Shown: positions 12,733-24,252, counted from the stretch's first letter. The stretch is 64,000 nucleotides of DNA from Hawksworthiomyces lignivorus (GCA_002917075.1 NTMA01000115.1:91001-155000); one strand, 5' to 3'. Made by a program: numbers and translations. Notes: generated by a model not told the origin, from the sequence alone.

Positions 12733-13962
12733 ATGTCGTACAGCCACTGCCGGTTTTACGAGGGTGCGTCCTTGGCCTGCTGTTCCCCCCTCTCGCCCCA
12801 CACGTCGAACCGTGGAAGTCTGCGTACGCGAAAGAGGTGTATGGCTTTGCTGACAGTTGTGAATAGAGAAATATCCGGAGATTGACAGCTATGTCATGGT
12901 CAACGTCCGCCAGGTGAGTTGCAGGAAGCCAGCTCGATGTCGCGTGCGGCAGGCGGGGAAAAAAATAAAAATAAAAAAAGAGGTGGGTTTGTGCTGACAA
13001 TGCGGGCGCGGGAATCCAGATCGCGGACATGGGCGCGTACGTCAAGCTCCTCGAATACGACGACATCGATGGCATGATTCTGCTTTCTGAGCTGTCAAGA
13101 CGGCGAATTCGGAGTATCCAGAAGCTCATTAGAGTCGGCCGGAACGAGTGCGTCGTCGTCTTGCGTGTCGATAAAGAGAAGGGCTACATCGATCTGTCCA
13201 AGCGCCGTGTCTCCACCGAGGACGTGAAGAAGTGCGAGGAACGGTACAATAAGAGCAAGATGGTACACTCTATCATGCGGCACGTAGCAGAAAAGACCCT
13301 GACGCCCATCGAGACCCTGTACGAAACGATCGGCTGGCCACTCAACAAGCAGTACGGACACTCTCTGGATGCCTTCAAGCTGTCTATTACGTATGTTCCC
13401 CTTCCATGCGTTATCTGTGCATTGTTTTTTTTGGTGGGTTTTTTACTCGTGTGCTGACCTCTTCCTTTTTTATGGCCACAGCAACCCCGATGTGTGGAAC
13501 GACATCACCTTCCCAAACGACGCCGTTGCTGAGGAGCTCAAGTCGTATATCGGCAAGCGGTTAACACCGCAGCCCACAAAAGTCCGCGCCGACGTCGAGG
13601 TCACCTGCTTCTCGTACGAGGGTATCGAGGCCATCAAGAAGGCCCTGCGCACTGCCGAGGCTGAGAACACGGACGACAACAAGGTCAAGGTCCGGCTTGT
13701 GTCGCCGCCCCTCTACGTCCTGACGAGCACATGCTTGGACAAAAACACGGGCATCAGCCGGCTGCAGAAGGCCATCGCAGACGTGCGCGAGAACATCGAG
13801 GCATCCGGCGGCAAGCTGGTGGTCAAGATGGAACCCAAGGCGGTCACCGAGAGCGACGATGCCGAGCTCCAGGCGCTGATGGAAAAGCGCGAGCGGGAGA
13901 ACGCCGAAGTCAGCGGCGACGACAGCGAGAGCGAGAGCGACGACCTGCCCGAGGTCGCGTGA
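12733..13962 (+). CDS. SUI2: Translation initiation factor eIF2 subunit alpha
   Basis: Exons 12733-12763, 12867-12913, 13020-13390 and 13482-13962 give 309 aa. The S1/OB fold starts at once (SHCRFYEEKYPEID...[20 protein letters not shown]) and contains the kinase-target loop [13 protein letters not shown]. The conserved regulatory serine is residue 52 counting Met1, i.e. the classical Ser51 phosphorylated by Gcn2-type kinases. The helical domain and C-terminal alpha/beta domain follow, and the tail is acidic ([16 protein letters not shown]), as in other eIF2-alpha proteins. It is part of the eIF2-GTP-Met-tRNAi ternary complex in the cytosol. The very short first two exons are required to complete the N-terminus. 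Confidence 0.97.
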
Positions 13963-15098
13963 AGTCCCTCACACGCAAAAAAATAAACCGGAGAAGAAGC
14001 ACGCAGTGCAGTCGTCACGAATGCAGCCGGATCACACGAGATGGCAGGGCGTATAGAAGCAAGGAGCCGCCACATGACTGCCCATCCCATTCACATACGC
14101 AACTCTTATACCTTTTCTTATTTTCTGTTCTGTGGGCCATTTACGAGGTTTATGGAAAGGGCAGGGAAAAGTAGGGTTCATGGCAAAAACGGGTTTTAAA
14201 GAAGGAGAGGAAAGGTGTACAGCTACAAAAGTGCGAAATCGGGGTCCTCTTTGCTTAGACTTCAAAAAAGAGATTCAGCGTTAGTCATACACTGCGTATT
14301 ATATATGAATATACCAGATGCCTGGTTAGGTACGTAAGTCTTCCGCCTCGAAGCGTATCATAGCGAAATCCGACAAACTTGGAGCATGTTTGCTACGCTA
14401 TAACCGGGCCCCTCACTACTCTATCTTAGCCCTTGCATCGCTCATAATCACAATGGCACCATATCTTGCACTTTCGCAGCATGATCTGACTCAGAGCATG
14501 AGCCCCCCGGAGCATTCTTAGCTTCCCCATGCCCTGTATCATGCCAATTGCCTCCTGCAAAGCCAAACTGTGCTATGGCAACTCTTTACAATATGCTGCA
14601 GGCCATCTACATAGCTCTCCTCAAGTACAGATACCTTTTTTGCTCGTACAGCATTTTGCAGAAGTTATGTCGGCTGAAATGATATGTGAGACGTGAAATT
14701 CAACGTAAACGTCGGTATGGGGAAGTGCCTGGAAGAGGCAAATCCCGACCAAATTGTCGTTTGACAATACACCTCCAGAGCCTGAGTTCTATTTTTCTTG
14801 AGAGGTAGCTTGCAAAAAAGGAAAAAGAAAAAAATGCAATGCAATGCCGTGCAGTCGGCCTCCTATGGTGCGGCTCTGCAGCAGGTGATTGTGCACAAAT
14901 ACGGTATAGGTCCAAAGCGGGGTTTTGCTCTTTTGGGAGATCTTTCAAAAACTTTGGTCTCCAGATCGAGAATGACATGAGAAATTCCTTTTCTCAGTCA
15001 CTGTCAAAAATCAGTTTTCGAGATCCACCGATGAACGTCATTTCATTATAGAGGACAGCTCCTTTCCTCTCTTTTCAAAGAGGGAGCCCGTTTTCCAC
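13963..15098. other. Intergenic, no gene seen
   Basis: About 1.1 kb between SUI2 and IMP2. Small open frames here have no recognisable protein pattern. It probably includes the SUI2 3'UTR and IMP2 promoter. Confidence 0.55.
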
Positions 15099-15814
15099 AT
15101 GGCGCTTGGCTCGTTGTGGGCGCGCTTGCGTGCCGCAGGTGGTGCGTCCGGCACGGCAGCCTCTTCCTCGTCATCCGCCACTGTGCGGTCCATCTTTCTC
15201 CGGCAGTTCGGCCTCCGCATGCTGGGCCTCGCCACCTGGCTGCCTGTGGCAATCTGGTTCAACAGCACCGTCGCCGAGGTGACCCGCATCGAGGGCCCCT
15301 CCATGTACCCGTTCCTCAACAGCCGCTTCAACGAGACGCTCGAGCGCGACTGGGTCCTCAACACCAAGCTATACGCCCAGGAGGGCTTGCAGCGCGGAAT
15401 GATTGTGTTTTTGAGGTGAGACGGCGAGCTGCAGGTGCCTTTTTTTCTGGCCTCTCTTTTTTTGATTGGTAGACGGATGGCTGAATTTTCTTTGGCTGAC
15501 CTCTCCCCTTTCTCTCCAGGAGCCCTGTGCATCCTGAAGTCGTGTCTGTGAAACGCATCATCGGGTTGGAGGGCGACGTCGTACAGACCCGCCGCCCGTA
15601 CCCCACGGCATACGTGCGCGTTCCGGCTGGCCACATGTGGGTTGAGGGCGACGCTGGCGAGGGCCGCAGCCTGGACAGCAACACGTATGGGCCGGTGTCA
15701 ATTGGCCTTGTGACTGGCCGCTTGACGCACATCCTCCTGCCCTTCAACAAAGCGGGCCGCGTCCGCTGGTGGGAGCACCCTGTGGAGGACCGGACGACGC
15801 GGACATCATTATAG
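15099..15814 (+). CDS. IMP2: Mitochondrial inner membrane protease subunit 2
   Basis: Exons 15099-15415 and 15520-15814 encode 203 aa of the S26 signal-peptidase family. A basic/Ser-Ala-rich N-terminus precedes one hydrophobic helix (LGLATWLPVAIWF), then the catalytic serine in IEGPSMYP (S68) and the general-base lysine in SVKRIIGLEGD (K117). The glycine-rich GHMWVEGD box and the RSLDSNTYGPV segment follow. The protein acts with Imp1 in the inner membrane and cleaves sorting signals of intermembrane-space proteins. The assignment as Imp2 rather than Imp1 rests on the RSLDSNTYGPV pattern and the position of the serine motif. Confidence 0.93.
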
Positions 15815-17030
15815 CAACCTAGGGAGCTGCATAGTTGCGAAATTATTACAAACGGAAAGCGAATTCCACTGTCGCCAATTATTTATTGATTCTTGTTATT
15901 CATGGTTATGCTTTGGCGGGTGATTGACAGGTTGCCAAGGCTTCGTTTTGATACACTGTTCGACAAGACGACTGTACGATAAATTGATCTAATTTCATCT
16001 AAAGGCTTGCATTTCAATGCTTGTAAGATAAAACTTCATAGAGAGACCCCGATTAGAAATAAAGAAAGACTACAAAAGAGCAAAGAACGAAAGTGTCCAT
16101 AGCAATTTCATTTCTTCTATGGCTGCTAAGCTAGTCTTCGCGGCATGTCATGGCGCCACTCTACAGCTGGTGCCGCTTAGCTTTTTCAGAGCTCTTACAA
16201 GAACCTCAAAATTTTGGTCAACACGTCGACGCAAAGGCTGAATGAATTAACTTTTGCTGAAGCTTTCGCTCTATCACCGTGTAGCGACGGCCATGTAGTG
16301 CAAACGCTGTAGTAGTCTCTAGGCTGTAGCGAGAATAAGAGCCACATCAATGCAGTCGGTAGATATACAAATGAAGCCTGAACGGTGCCATATACTAATT
16401 AAAAACAAATATTCCCCTAAGAGAAGGAACATCTGGTGCTATCAACTAATGCAAGGACAATGGCCTGAAAATCTGGCTAGAGACAGCTACTGTCAAGTCA
16501 AGATCTGTCGTTGTGTATTTAGGATGAACGGACTTGAGGTCCAGCCGACACTGCCATTAAATGGTAAATACAGAAAGGACCCAAGCGCCAACATCTGAGA
16601 ACTACTCTCCTTACACTCTAGAATCCACTTTGGACGCTATATCTGCTTCGTCCATCGCTATTAAGAGGAAGCAAATTGAATAGATCATCCCGGTAGACCT
16701 GTCGGCATGGTTATTATATTTACCCGGTACAAACAGCAGCGCACGGGAGCTGTGCCTCAATCTAATTGATGTCATTATTTCTGTTGATCATACTGAACTG
16801 AACACTGCGTCTTTAATTTTGATCCCTCTCCAGTTTTTTCTATATCTCTAGGCCTCAGGATTGTCCCGCAATAGGTAAGCACAGAACACAGCTGATAAGA
16901 TATACTACTGGCTGTAATACGACAAATGGTTCGCATACCTTAATATATATGTGAGGCGTTTTGCTATTAGATTTTGGCCTTGCTTAATTTTCTGCTTCTG
17001 CTACTTACAACTGGAAGCTGTACATCTTAC
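15815..17030. other. AT-rich intergenic region, no gene seen
   Basis: About 1.2 kb at the transition from the GC-rich conserved block to the AT-richer accessory region. I see no supportable gene, repeat or RNA. Confidence 0.55.
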
Positions 17031-19257
17031 ATGTCGATTGCTGACATCCTGTCTGAGGCTCTGTTAAGATCAGACAAAACTATGACTACTGATTCAGTGA
17101 CTGCCTACGGTGTCCATCTAGGGGCCTGGATTGATTGGTCAAGGGGGGGCCGGGTACTCGGAGCTACTTACACGCTTACTCGCCAAGATGGTAACTTGTT
17201 GATCGCCTTCGTTGCCTTCTTTGTGGCCCTTGTCGGCACCCGCTTCTGGAGGCTTGGTTGTCTCGTCCTACACTACGTCTACTCGAAGGAGAGCCCTAGC
17301 GATGGTGTTCATCATCAGCGACAGGCCTTTTTGCGCAATGCACCAAATCCTGAGAGCGCATTTTGGACACTTGCAAATATTGGTTTCTCTTGGAGAGCTA
17401 AAGCGGAACGAGTCTGGACTCGTTTACTTCTGCCATTTGGAGTAGCTACAGCTTGTTTCGTTGGCTTTACTCTTGCAAGCGGTTTCTCGTCACGCATTGC
17501 TACTATCATTAGTAGCGAAGTGTTGATGTCAGGTGTAAACTGCTCGCTTCTGTTAGATACTAATAACATGAGCGCTTATGGTGATACAATAGGCTCAATG
17601 CTTGCTCAGAATATGATAGCAGCAGAAACCTACTCTCGTCAGTGCTATTCGTCTACTCCTGCCCTTGGCGTAAACTGCGGCACGTACGTCAAGAAACAAC
17701 TAGCTCCGGCAGTATTAGACACCAACGCAAGTTGTCCCTTCGACGCCAAAATTTGCAGAAGCACGACCGGAAACCTATTTATAGACACTGGCCTTTTAGA
17801 CAGTAACGACGACTTTGGTCGTAACTCTTCACCTAAACAAAGGCTTTTTTACCGAAAAACAGTTCATTGTGCGCCTTTGGCCACAAAGAGCTACCGATCT
17901 CGTACATACAATGAGGCTACAAATCAGTCTTACACTACATATTATTACGGTCCTTTACAAAATATTAATGGAAGTACGACTATGAATTATACAACACAGT
18001 TCACTAACGACATATATCCTGACATTGAAGAGTTAACACACAATGGTGTTGACACAGTACATGACTTCAGTATTCGCTATCATTTTGCCAACTATTATAA
18101 CAAAAGCCGCAACACAGAGTATTCTAGTTTCTTCCCTATTCCGGAACTTAAACCAGAAAACAGCACAGTTTCTATTTATTTTTTAACGTCGGGTCGTATT
18201 TTATTTACAAGTCCACCCAACGACGCGTGGTACGGCGAAACAACGAATACTATAGAAGTTCACAAACTCAAGTTTAGTACTACCTGGGGTAATGCAACAT
18301 TTTTTCGACAAGATAATCCAGGATCGCCACTGGGTTGCCGGGAGCAAGAACAATACTGTTACACTGGTATAGCAGGACAAAAATGCACCCAACTCCAAAG
18401 CCGCGAGGACTCGAACTGGCAGTTAACGCATCTTTTGGTCGAAGAAGAAGATAAAGAATGGCTGCTTGGTCGGTTTGTAATGTCTATCGCCCGCGTCAAA
18501 CAACTATTTGACCCCATGCAGTTGCTTGGTACGCGTGTCCTTATGGCGAGAAACAAACTCAGTGGACCGATTCTCGGTCCTTTACCTGATAACCAGTGGC
18601 AACTAGAAGTACAACATTGGCATGCGACAACTATGGCTTATTTACAACACTTATTTATACAAATACCAATCGGATTTGAGGATAAAAAATATTCTGGACA
18701 AGTCCAATATCCAAGAACTCAGGCACAGAAGACAGAATGTGCAAATCAGGTACAAACGCATCTCATATTTGTTTGAATATATATCAAAATATAAACCGAG
18801 GCTAATGACGCATATATACAGAAAATTGTAGCTGAAGGTTTTGTCTCCATTAACGCTTTTGGCTTAGCCTGCATTTTCTTCTTTGGCGGGCTTATTATCG
18901 CAATCTCATATGTATCTGGCTCAGCGATGTTGTGGTGCCTCACTAGTACGAGACACTATCAGTACGCGAAGCTCGAATGGAACCATTCACGATGCCTTTC
19001 AGCTACAGAGATTGGCCCACGAAGGCGCAGGAATGGATACGTGGTCGCGCGGGGCGGAGGCGATACCAGTGACCCGGCCAGGATATCTCTTAGCAGTCAT
19101 AGACGTCGCTAATCCCAAGCATCCCAAATTATGCGCAAACGAACAACTAGTTGATAACGAGCGAGTAGATCGGCAGAGCGAAGAAGATTTCGATGCCGAA
19201 GAGCACGACACTGAGGAGCATGACCCGTCGATCCAGGACCCCGAGGAGAAACCATAG
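17031..19257 (+). CDS. Large fungal membrane protein of unknown function, probable frameshift near C-terminus
   Basis: ATG 17031 (MSIADILSEALL...) is preferred because the longer frame has only a TTG start. Exon 1 is 17031-18749 and exon 2 begins at 18822 after a 72-nt intron. It has at least three hydrophobic helices: LLIAFVAFFVALVG near residue 50, LLLPFGVATACFVGF near 125, and FGLACIFFFGGLIIAISYV just after the intron. Between helices 2 and 3 lies a long, Cys- and N-glycosylation-site-rich segment, probably extracellular. I recognise this as a widespread uncharacterised fungal family without an assigned function. Frame 0 is family-like up to KLEWNHS, but the conserved tail (DAFQLQRLAHEGAG...IPVTRPGYLLAVIDV) lies in the +1 frame, so one extra base lies between about 18978 and 18991. 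It is either a recent pseudogene or a sequence error. AT-rich codon use differs from the core genes. Confidence 0.65.
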
Positions 19258-20127
19258 ACTGACTGGGGGTAAAGGACTACAGTAGTCGGAACACAAAGTA
19301 AGAACAAATGAACGAGAAAGCAAAAAGCACAAAACGACAATAAGCCACGGGCCAGAGCGATAGGCCTCCGCTTGGTGCAAGCCGCCTCGCTCTTGACGTT
19401 GGCGCAGACACTAGCAAACCAAGCCGTTCCGATATGCAGACGACAACGAAATGAACGCGGCTCCGCGGCGTAGTGAGTTGTAGCTAAGTGGCACCCCTTA
19501 GCAACCAAGAGGGTTGTTGACAGCCCCTAAATGTGAATAGGAGATTCTTAGCGGAATCGATCTGCTAGTCTCAACCGCCTTCCAGCTAATAAATAGGTGG
19601 TTATAGGCTTCGTAGTCTTTCGAGAAGATAGACTTAGGTAGACATAAATGTACAGAAAATTGTCACTATATCATACCTGATGGAACGAAAGGTTGCCATT
19701 TGGAACCACCACGGAAGAAACTGGTTGTGAGCTTGAAGAATTAGCTAGTAGGCATCTAGAGACGCTATTCACCGGCCCGGCCACAGAGCCGCCACACATT
19801 GCTTGTCTTGTTGTAACGAAGCTAATAATTGTCTGCGGTAAACAATATACAAATCTCAAATCGCCTATCCAGAGCTATCACTAATATGAATTTATTTTCT
19901 TAGTCGCGACTCTTACTATTCGCTTTTATACGAGCTACGTAAGGTGTTTTTGTTTTATTATTCGCTAATCGTTTCACTTTTATCAACAATGATAGTCGTG
20001 CTTGTTTGGATTACTGGCGATGTATAAAAATGGAAACTAAAGAAAATGAATACCTATTAGATTGGATTGAGGTTGGCTACAAATAGCAAGTAATATTAGT
20101 AACAGGTAGGGAAGTATGCATATTCTT
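19258..20127. other. AT-rich intergenic region, no gene seen
   Basis: About 870 bases between the membrane-protein gene and the lyase stop. Short frames on both strands (e.g. 18999-19508 minus, 19693-19884 plus) lack family patterns. Confidence 0.55.
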
Positions 20128-21657
20128 TTAAACTGTTTTAACGAGCAACTGTATCTCTTTTTCAAGTTTGGCTTCGGCTACCATCAAAAAGGATCTCTTT
20201 TCAGCCAGCCAATTTTCTGATGTCTCTAGTTCCTCTTTACTAACCGCGAATAATTTTTCCACCTGACTTGGCCCAATACTCCCTTGGCTGATAGAGCTCT
20301 TGATAAATGTATCGTAGTTAAGAGCAGCCGTTAGTTCGTCTTCAGTCATCGGAACAGAAGAAAGCCCCATTTCGGTAGCTGCCTTGAGAAACATGTCGAT
20401 TGTTACATCTTGCTTCTTTACCCCGGCTTTGATACAGTTTTTCACCATTCGACCCACTATCCCGTGTGCTCGGCGATAGTCTAAGCCATACTTAGTCACA
20501 AGGATATTTCCTAATCGATTGGTTGTCACCCAAGCTCCAGCCAGCAGTTCGCGACAACGTGATTCGTGGACAACCAAACCAGCGACCACTTCAGTTGACA
20601 ACTGAAGCAGCCGTACTATTGTAGAACCAGCATCTGACAGGCACGCAACTTGTCTACCCTGCTGGTCACCGGTGCCCTCATTGCGAAACGCCGCCAGCGC
20701 CGCGATTACCCAACCCTGGGCTTCGGCTGATTTCCCTTTGATAACTTCAAGGGCTACAGGGTTCTTCTTCTGAGGGAATACACTGCTTGTGCTGCAATGG
20801 GAGTCATCCAGCTCGACAATCCCAAATTCGGCAGTGCTGTAAATGTGCAAATCCGTGCAAAGGTCGTTGAGAATAGTTGCAACGAGAGCGAAACCAAAAG
20901 CAAGCTCAGCTTGGTAGTATGTGTCTCTGGCTTGGCGGGTATTATCAAGAACGACCTTGAAACCAAGAAGCTTCGCCGTTGTCTCACGATTAATTTGGAG
21001 ATCTGTCCCTGAAAGGCCAACTGCACCGAGGGGACATCGATCAATTCGCTCGTAAGCCTCTGTTATCTGGCGAAAGGTATCGGAAAGACGGCCGGCGAAC
21101 GCTAGTAGGTAATGGCCAAATGTAGCAGGCTGAGCTTGTTGCATGTGGGTATAACTAATGATAGGCGTCTCTAGATATTCGTCTGATTTCTTAATGAGCA
21201 CACTCTGAAAGACGGTAAGCTCATGAAGGACACGAAGGACGCCTTCTCGATCTGTCATACGCCGCACTGTTGCAGAATGATCAATGCGGCTTCGGGCAAT
21301 TGGCAGTCGGCCAGCGGCCTCAGGTCCAAGACGATCACCAATAAAGCTCTCCATCTGGAGCGCCATGCTGCCGTAGCCTGGCTTTGCAACGAAGTGACTG
21401 TTACAAGCTGGGTCTTTGCGAAGATAATCAAGTTCTCGAAGTACTGCACCAGCTTGGCCGTCAGATATGAGGCCAACTTGAGCTAGCATCACAAGATGGG
21501 CACAGTCAACACGTAGAATTGTAGACAAGCTCTTTATCTCTTTTTCGACAGTGGCTTTCTCATACATATCCTGCAGGAGGCTGCTCATTGGTTTCGCTAG
21601 CCGAGCCTTCGTAAATGGCTCTCCTTCGACATGTCCATTGCGAATATTAATAACCAT
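20128..21657 (-). CDS. Argininosuccinate-lyase-like C-N lyase (fumarase/aspartase superfamily)
   Basis: This is a single-exon gene of 509 aa. ATG 21657 (MVINIRNGHVEGEPFTKARL) is chosen because the longer frame begins with GTG. The superfamily signature loop STSSVFPQKKNPVALEVIKGKSAE lies near residues 285-305 and carries the catalytic-serine region (SS-x-x-PxKxNP). Upstream are the conserved ISYTHMQQAQPATFGHYLL and RSRIDHSATVRR segments. The KKNP and GKSAE forms match the argininosuccinate-lyase subgroup rather than adenylosuccinate lyase or fumarase. Members eliminate an amine from an N-substituted aspartate to give fumarate. Clustering with catabolic genes, rather than arginine genes, suggests a substrate other than argininosuccinate; this is inference. 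It is the first gene of the 20-34 kb cluster, and three copies of a CGG-N7-CCG motif lie 266-472 bp upstream. Confidence 0.88.
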   Translation of the reverse strand: MVINIRNGHVEGEPFTKARLAKPMSSLLQDMYEKATVEKEIKSLSTILRVDCAHLVMLAQVGLISDGQAGAVLRELDYLRKDPACNSHFVAKPGYGSMALQMESFIGDRLGPEAAGRLPIARSRIDHSATVRRMTDREGVLRVLHELTVFQSVLIKKSDEYLETPIISYTHMQQAQPATFGHYLLAFAGRLSDTFRQITEAYERIDRCPLGAVGLSGTDLQINRETTAKLLGFKVVLDNTRQARDTYYQAELAFGFALVATILNDLCTDLHIYSTAEFGIVELDDSHCSTSSVFPQKKNPVALEVIKGKSAEAQGWVIAALAAFRNEGTGDQQGRQVACLSDAGSTIVRLLQLSTEVVAGLVVHESRCRELLAGAWVTTNRLGNILVTKYGLDYRRAHGIVGRMVKNCIKAGVKKQDVTIDMFLKAATEMGLSSVPMTEDELTAALNYDTFIKSSISQGSIGPSQVEKLFAVSKEELETSENWLAEKRSFLMVAEAKLEKEIQLLVKTV

Positions 21658-21922
21658 TTTGCCATTTATCACTTATTGATTGATATAATTTGCATATGTC
21701 GCTTAGTCTATTCTAAGAGACAGATATGAGTGGGAAAACATCAGAGTAACCAGCTATTAATATTTAAAATTTTAAAAAAGATACTATCTAGAAAAAAATG
21801 GTCCCTGAATTGTCTCAGACGTTTACTGGCCTCTGGTAGGAACGGCAGCCGCCAGTTGAGAAGCGTTTCGGTTATCGATTGCGGTGCCAGGCTGCGTGAC
21901 ATGTCCGGACAGGAGTTGCAGG

Positions 21923-21935
21923 CGGACTACGGCCG
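21923..21935. promoter_or_regulatory. Putative Zn2Cys6 site CGGACTACGGCCG
   Basis: CGG-N7-CCG element 266 bp upstream of the lyase ATG. It matches the cluster consensus CGGACANNGGCCG except at position 6. Confidence 0.5.
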
Positions 21936-22051
21936 TCTCTAACTTACATAACAAGTCCAGGGCGAAGCATTTTGTATGCAGGTAAGATATTTCATTGTTA
22001 TAATTCGTTAGCTTCTTTTGCATATACTTAATTCTATCAGACCCAATTTTT

Positions 22052-22066
22052 GCGGACAATGTCCGC
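22052..22066. promoter_or_regulatory. Putative Zn2Cys6 site, perfect 15-bp palindrome
   Basis: GCGGACAATGTCCGC is a perfect inverted repeat around a central A, giving CGG-N7-CCG (22053-22065) about 395 bp upstream of the lyase start. It has the strongest dyad symmetry of the five cluster sites. Confidence 0.6.
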
Positions 22067-22116
22067 CGCTCCTAATAATTTAGCTTTGCCTAGCGGTATT
22101 ACAGCTATACTAGCGG

Positions 22117-22129
22117 CGGACAGGGGCCG
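22117..22129. promoter_or_regulatory. Putative Zn2Cys6 site CGGACAGGGGCCG
   Basis: Third CGG-N7-CCG element upstream of the lyase, embedded in GCGGCGGACAGGGGCCGC. Confidence 0.5.
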
Positions 22130-22280
22130 CTCACATTTTAAATCAAACGATTCAATATTATTCGGCATTTTCATTCCAACAAACAGGAGGGAGCAAAGTA
22201 AACTAAAGCATAGAAACCTTTATTTTTATCTAAGTGGTCAATGTTCATATTCTTTGATGGGGCAAAAAGTGTTCATTCTA

Positions 22281-23702
22281 TCAAGAAACAATCGCGCTCG
22301 GACACCGAAGGAGCTTCATAAGAGACGAGACCTCTTTAATACTCCTCAGGTCTCTGAGAGCACCTAACACTTGCTTCGCTTGCCCAGTCGTCAATATGCG
22401 CCGGGTACAATCGCGAAATTTCATGTCCTCCTCGCTGACGCCCAGAGGCTCCGTTGATTCACCCTTCCGATTGTACCTTGTATCTTCAAATATCTCACCC
22501 GTTTTTAGCATGATCTTTGTGTGGCAAGGATATTCGAGGTAGGTTTTTGTGCTTTTTTCGCTTCCAGGGATTGTTACCATTTCTATTTTTTTCATAAGCG
22601 CTTGAACTTCTGGTCTTCGAAGTGCCCTATCGTCTTCAAAGTCACGGAGACTGATGCTGCCATAAAGAATGGCCACAGCACATGCGTATGGCATACTGAA
22701 CTTTGCCTCCATCGTTGTATTTGGGTCGTTGTACCGAAGATTAGCCGTGTTAAGGTATGGAATTGTAGTAACAACATTTTGTATTGTATCAGCGCGTATG
22801 GCTGGCTCGTGCTTTTGGCGAAGAGCCAGAACAGCATCTACTGTGCGATGCGTGCTTCCGCAAGTTGGATATGGCTTGAATGTAAGGCCCGGATCAACAA
22901 TAGCAAGAGAACCGGAGGTATTAGGGACGGTGTATTCTTCTCCCAGGCTGTCGGGATCCCCATTCGCATAGAGCTTTGACCAACCCCAACATCCAGACAG
23001 GATCTCTGAATTCCCACGGACATTGAGGGCTGTTAGATATGCAGCAGTGACGCCATCTCGAGCTGCAAAGCCTGCGTGGAGACACTTGACGTCAGAACCG
23101 AGCTGCTGCCGGGTGCCACTTGACATGCTGACGGCCAAGCTGATAGCTGACGCACATCCAGCTGTATCGAGACCCAGCAGTCGCGCGCAGGCTGCCGCTG
23201 AAGCAATAACACCGATCGTCGCCGTTCCGTGCCATCCAAGATCTTGGTGCCTTGGTGCTGCTCTACCAACAGAGGCACTGATCTCAATGCCAACAACGTA
23301 AGAATCCAAGAGGTCTTCGCCAGACTTGTTCTTCTCCTCGGCAACTGCTAAGATAGCCGGAACAATCGTGCAAGACGGATGCCCAGTCAGTGGACGGAAT
23401 GAGTCGTCATAATCAAGAATATGAGCAGCAGCGCCGTTGGCAAAGGCGGCAGCAGCCGCTGGTACAGTTTCTGTACTCGAGTGGCCAACAAGAGTACAGG
23501 CACCGACACCAGCTTGAGACTGTGCAAACTGTGCAGCTGCCTGTGGAACAGGCTCTGCTGCACCGCCAAGCATACAAGTTAACAAATCCTTAATCCCTCT
23601 TTGTGCCTCTGCATCTGCTGAGAGAGTCTTCTCGCGGGAGACCGTGGCTACCCAATGGGCAAGCCTCATTGTTGCAGACGGACGTATTTCGCTTGCCACC
23701 AT
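22281..23702 (-). CDS. MmgE/PrpD-family protein (epimerase or dehydratase)
   Basis: Single-exon minus-strand gene of 473 aa. ATG 23702 (MVASEIRPSATMRLAHWVA) is used because the longer frame opens with TTG. The family pattern is clear: the N-terminal helical segment LTCMLGGAAEPVPQAAAQFA, then AAFANGAAAHILDYDDSF, GHPSCTIVPAILAVAE, ATIGVIASAAACARLLGLD and the C-terminal half FKPYPTCGSTHRTVDAVLAL. The family includes 2-methylcitrate dehydratase, aconitate decarboxylase (CAD/IRG1) and iminodisuccinate epimerase, so fold does not fix the reaction. It is transcribed in the same direction as the adjacent ASL-like lyase and divergently from the HyuAB gene. That pairing favours an epimerase role upstream of the lyase; this is inference. 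Confidence 0.9.
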   Translation of the reverse strand: MVASEIRPSATMRLAHWVATVSREKTLSADAEAQRGIKDLLTCMLGGAAEPVPQAAAQFAQSQAGVGACTLVGHSSTETVPAAAAAFANGAAAHILDYDDSFRPLTGHPSCTIVPAILAVAEEKNKSGEDLLDSYVVGIEISASVGRAAPRHQDLGWHGTATIGVIASAAACARLLGLDTAGCASAISLAVSMSSGTRQQLGSDVKCLHAGFAARDGVTAAYLTALNVRGNSEILSGCWGWSKLYANGDPDSLGEEYTVPNTSGSLAIVDPGLTFKPYPTCGSTHRTVDAVLALRQKHEPAIRADTIQNVVTTIPYLNTANLRYNDPNTTMEAKFSMPYACAVAILYGSISLRDFEDDRALRRPEVQALMKKIEMVTIPGSEKSTKTYLEYPCHTKIMLKTGEIFEDTRYNRKGESTEPLGVSEEDMKFRDCTRRILTTGQAKQVLGALRDLRSIKEVSSLMKLLRCPSAIVS

Positions 23703-24252
23703 CTTGGCCAAAGAATCTGACTCCAGAGCTGGATGACTGCATAAAGAGAATAGAGAGAACAAAGAAGTAATTCTGTGCTTCTAAGATATAAAAAGCAATG
23801 CCCAGCTTAGTTATGACACAGCATCATGTTCGCAGCATCTTAGTGATATCTTAGCTTCGCCCTAGCGAGTAAAGCTACGAAAGATAGAATCGAAATTAAA
23901 GGCTTTGTGATGAAGAATCTTTTTCGAGTGTTTTCTTCCAAAGGGCGGAGGGTGGCCGATGACCCACTAACAGGCATCACTAGTCAGAGATGTTCTAGAC
24001 GCACTGCTTATCGGAGACATCCAAAAATACCACGATGGTCTCCGAGGCGCATGCTTTCCGCTCTTGGCAGAAATAAAGAAATATTCGAAATACAACTTGT
24101 GCCGTAACTAGTCTTTATAACAGACCAGGAAAGGCCACTGACTGGACGGGTACGTGTGATGCGATATAGAATAAAATAAAAACTTACAAACAGCTTTGAA
24201 AGGTTAAGCGGAAGATCCGTTGCATCTAAGAAGCTAAGCTAACTGAAACAAA
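23703..24252. promoter_or_regulatory. Divergent promoter, MmgE/PrpD and HyuAB genes
   Basis: A 550-bp region shared by two divergent cluster genes. It contains one CGG-N7-CCG element (23946-23958), roughly midway. Small frames at 23907-24107 have no family pattern and are not called. Confidence 0.6.
23946..23958. promoter_or_regulatory. Putative Zn2Cys6 site CGGAGGGTGGCCG
   Basis: CGG-N7-CCG in the divergent promoter, 244 bp from the MmgE/PrpD ATG and 294 bp from the HyuAB ATG. Its left half diverges from the CGGACA form, while the right half GGCCG is kept. Confidence 0.45.

Larger units (their letters stand above)
21658..22280 (-). promoter_or_regulatory. Lyase promoter region with three CGG-N7-CCG sites
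   Basis: This 620-nt spacer lies between the lyase start and the MmgE/PrpD stop, both on the minus strand, so it is the lyase promoter. It carries CGG-N7-CCG at 21923-21935, 22053-22065 and 22117-22129, plus the palindrome TGTCCGGACA at 21902-21911, which is the same half-site CGGACA in everted, fused form. No gene is present. Confidence 0.6.

Noticed and set aside
23907..24107. 66-codon basic frame in the divergent cluster promoter
   Set aside because: It has no family pattern, overlaps a putative regulatory site and probably arises by chance.
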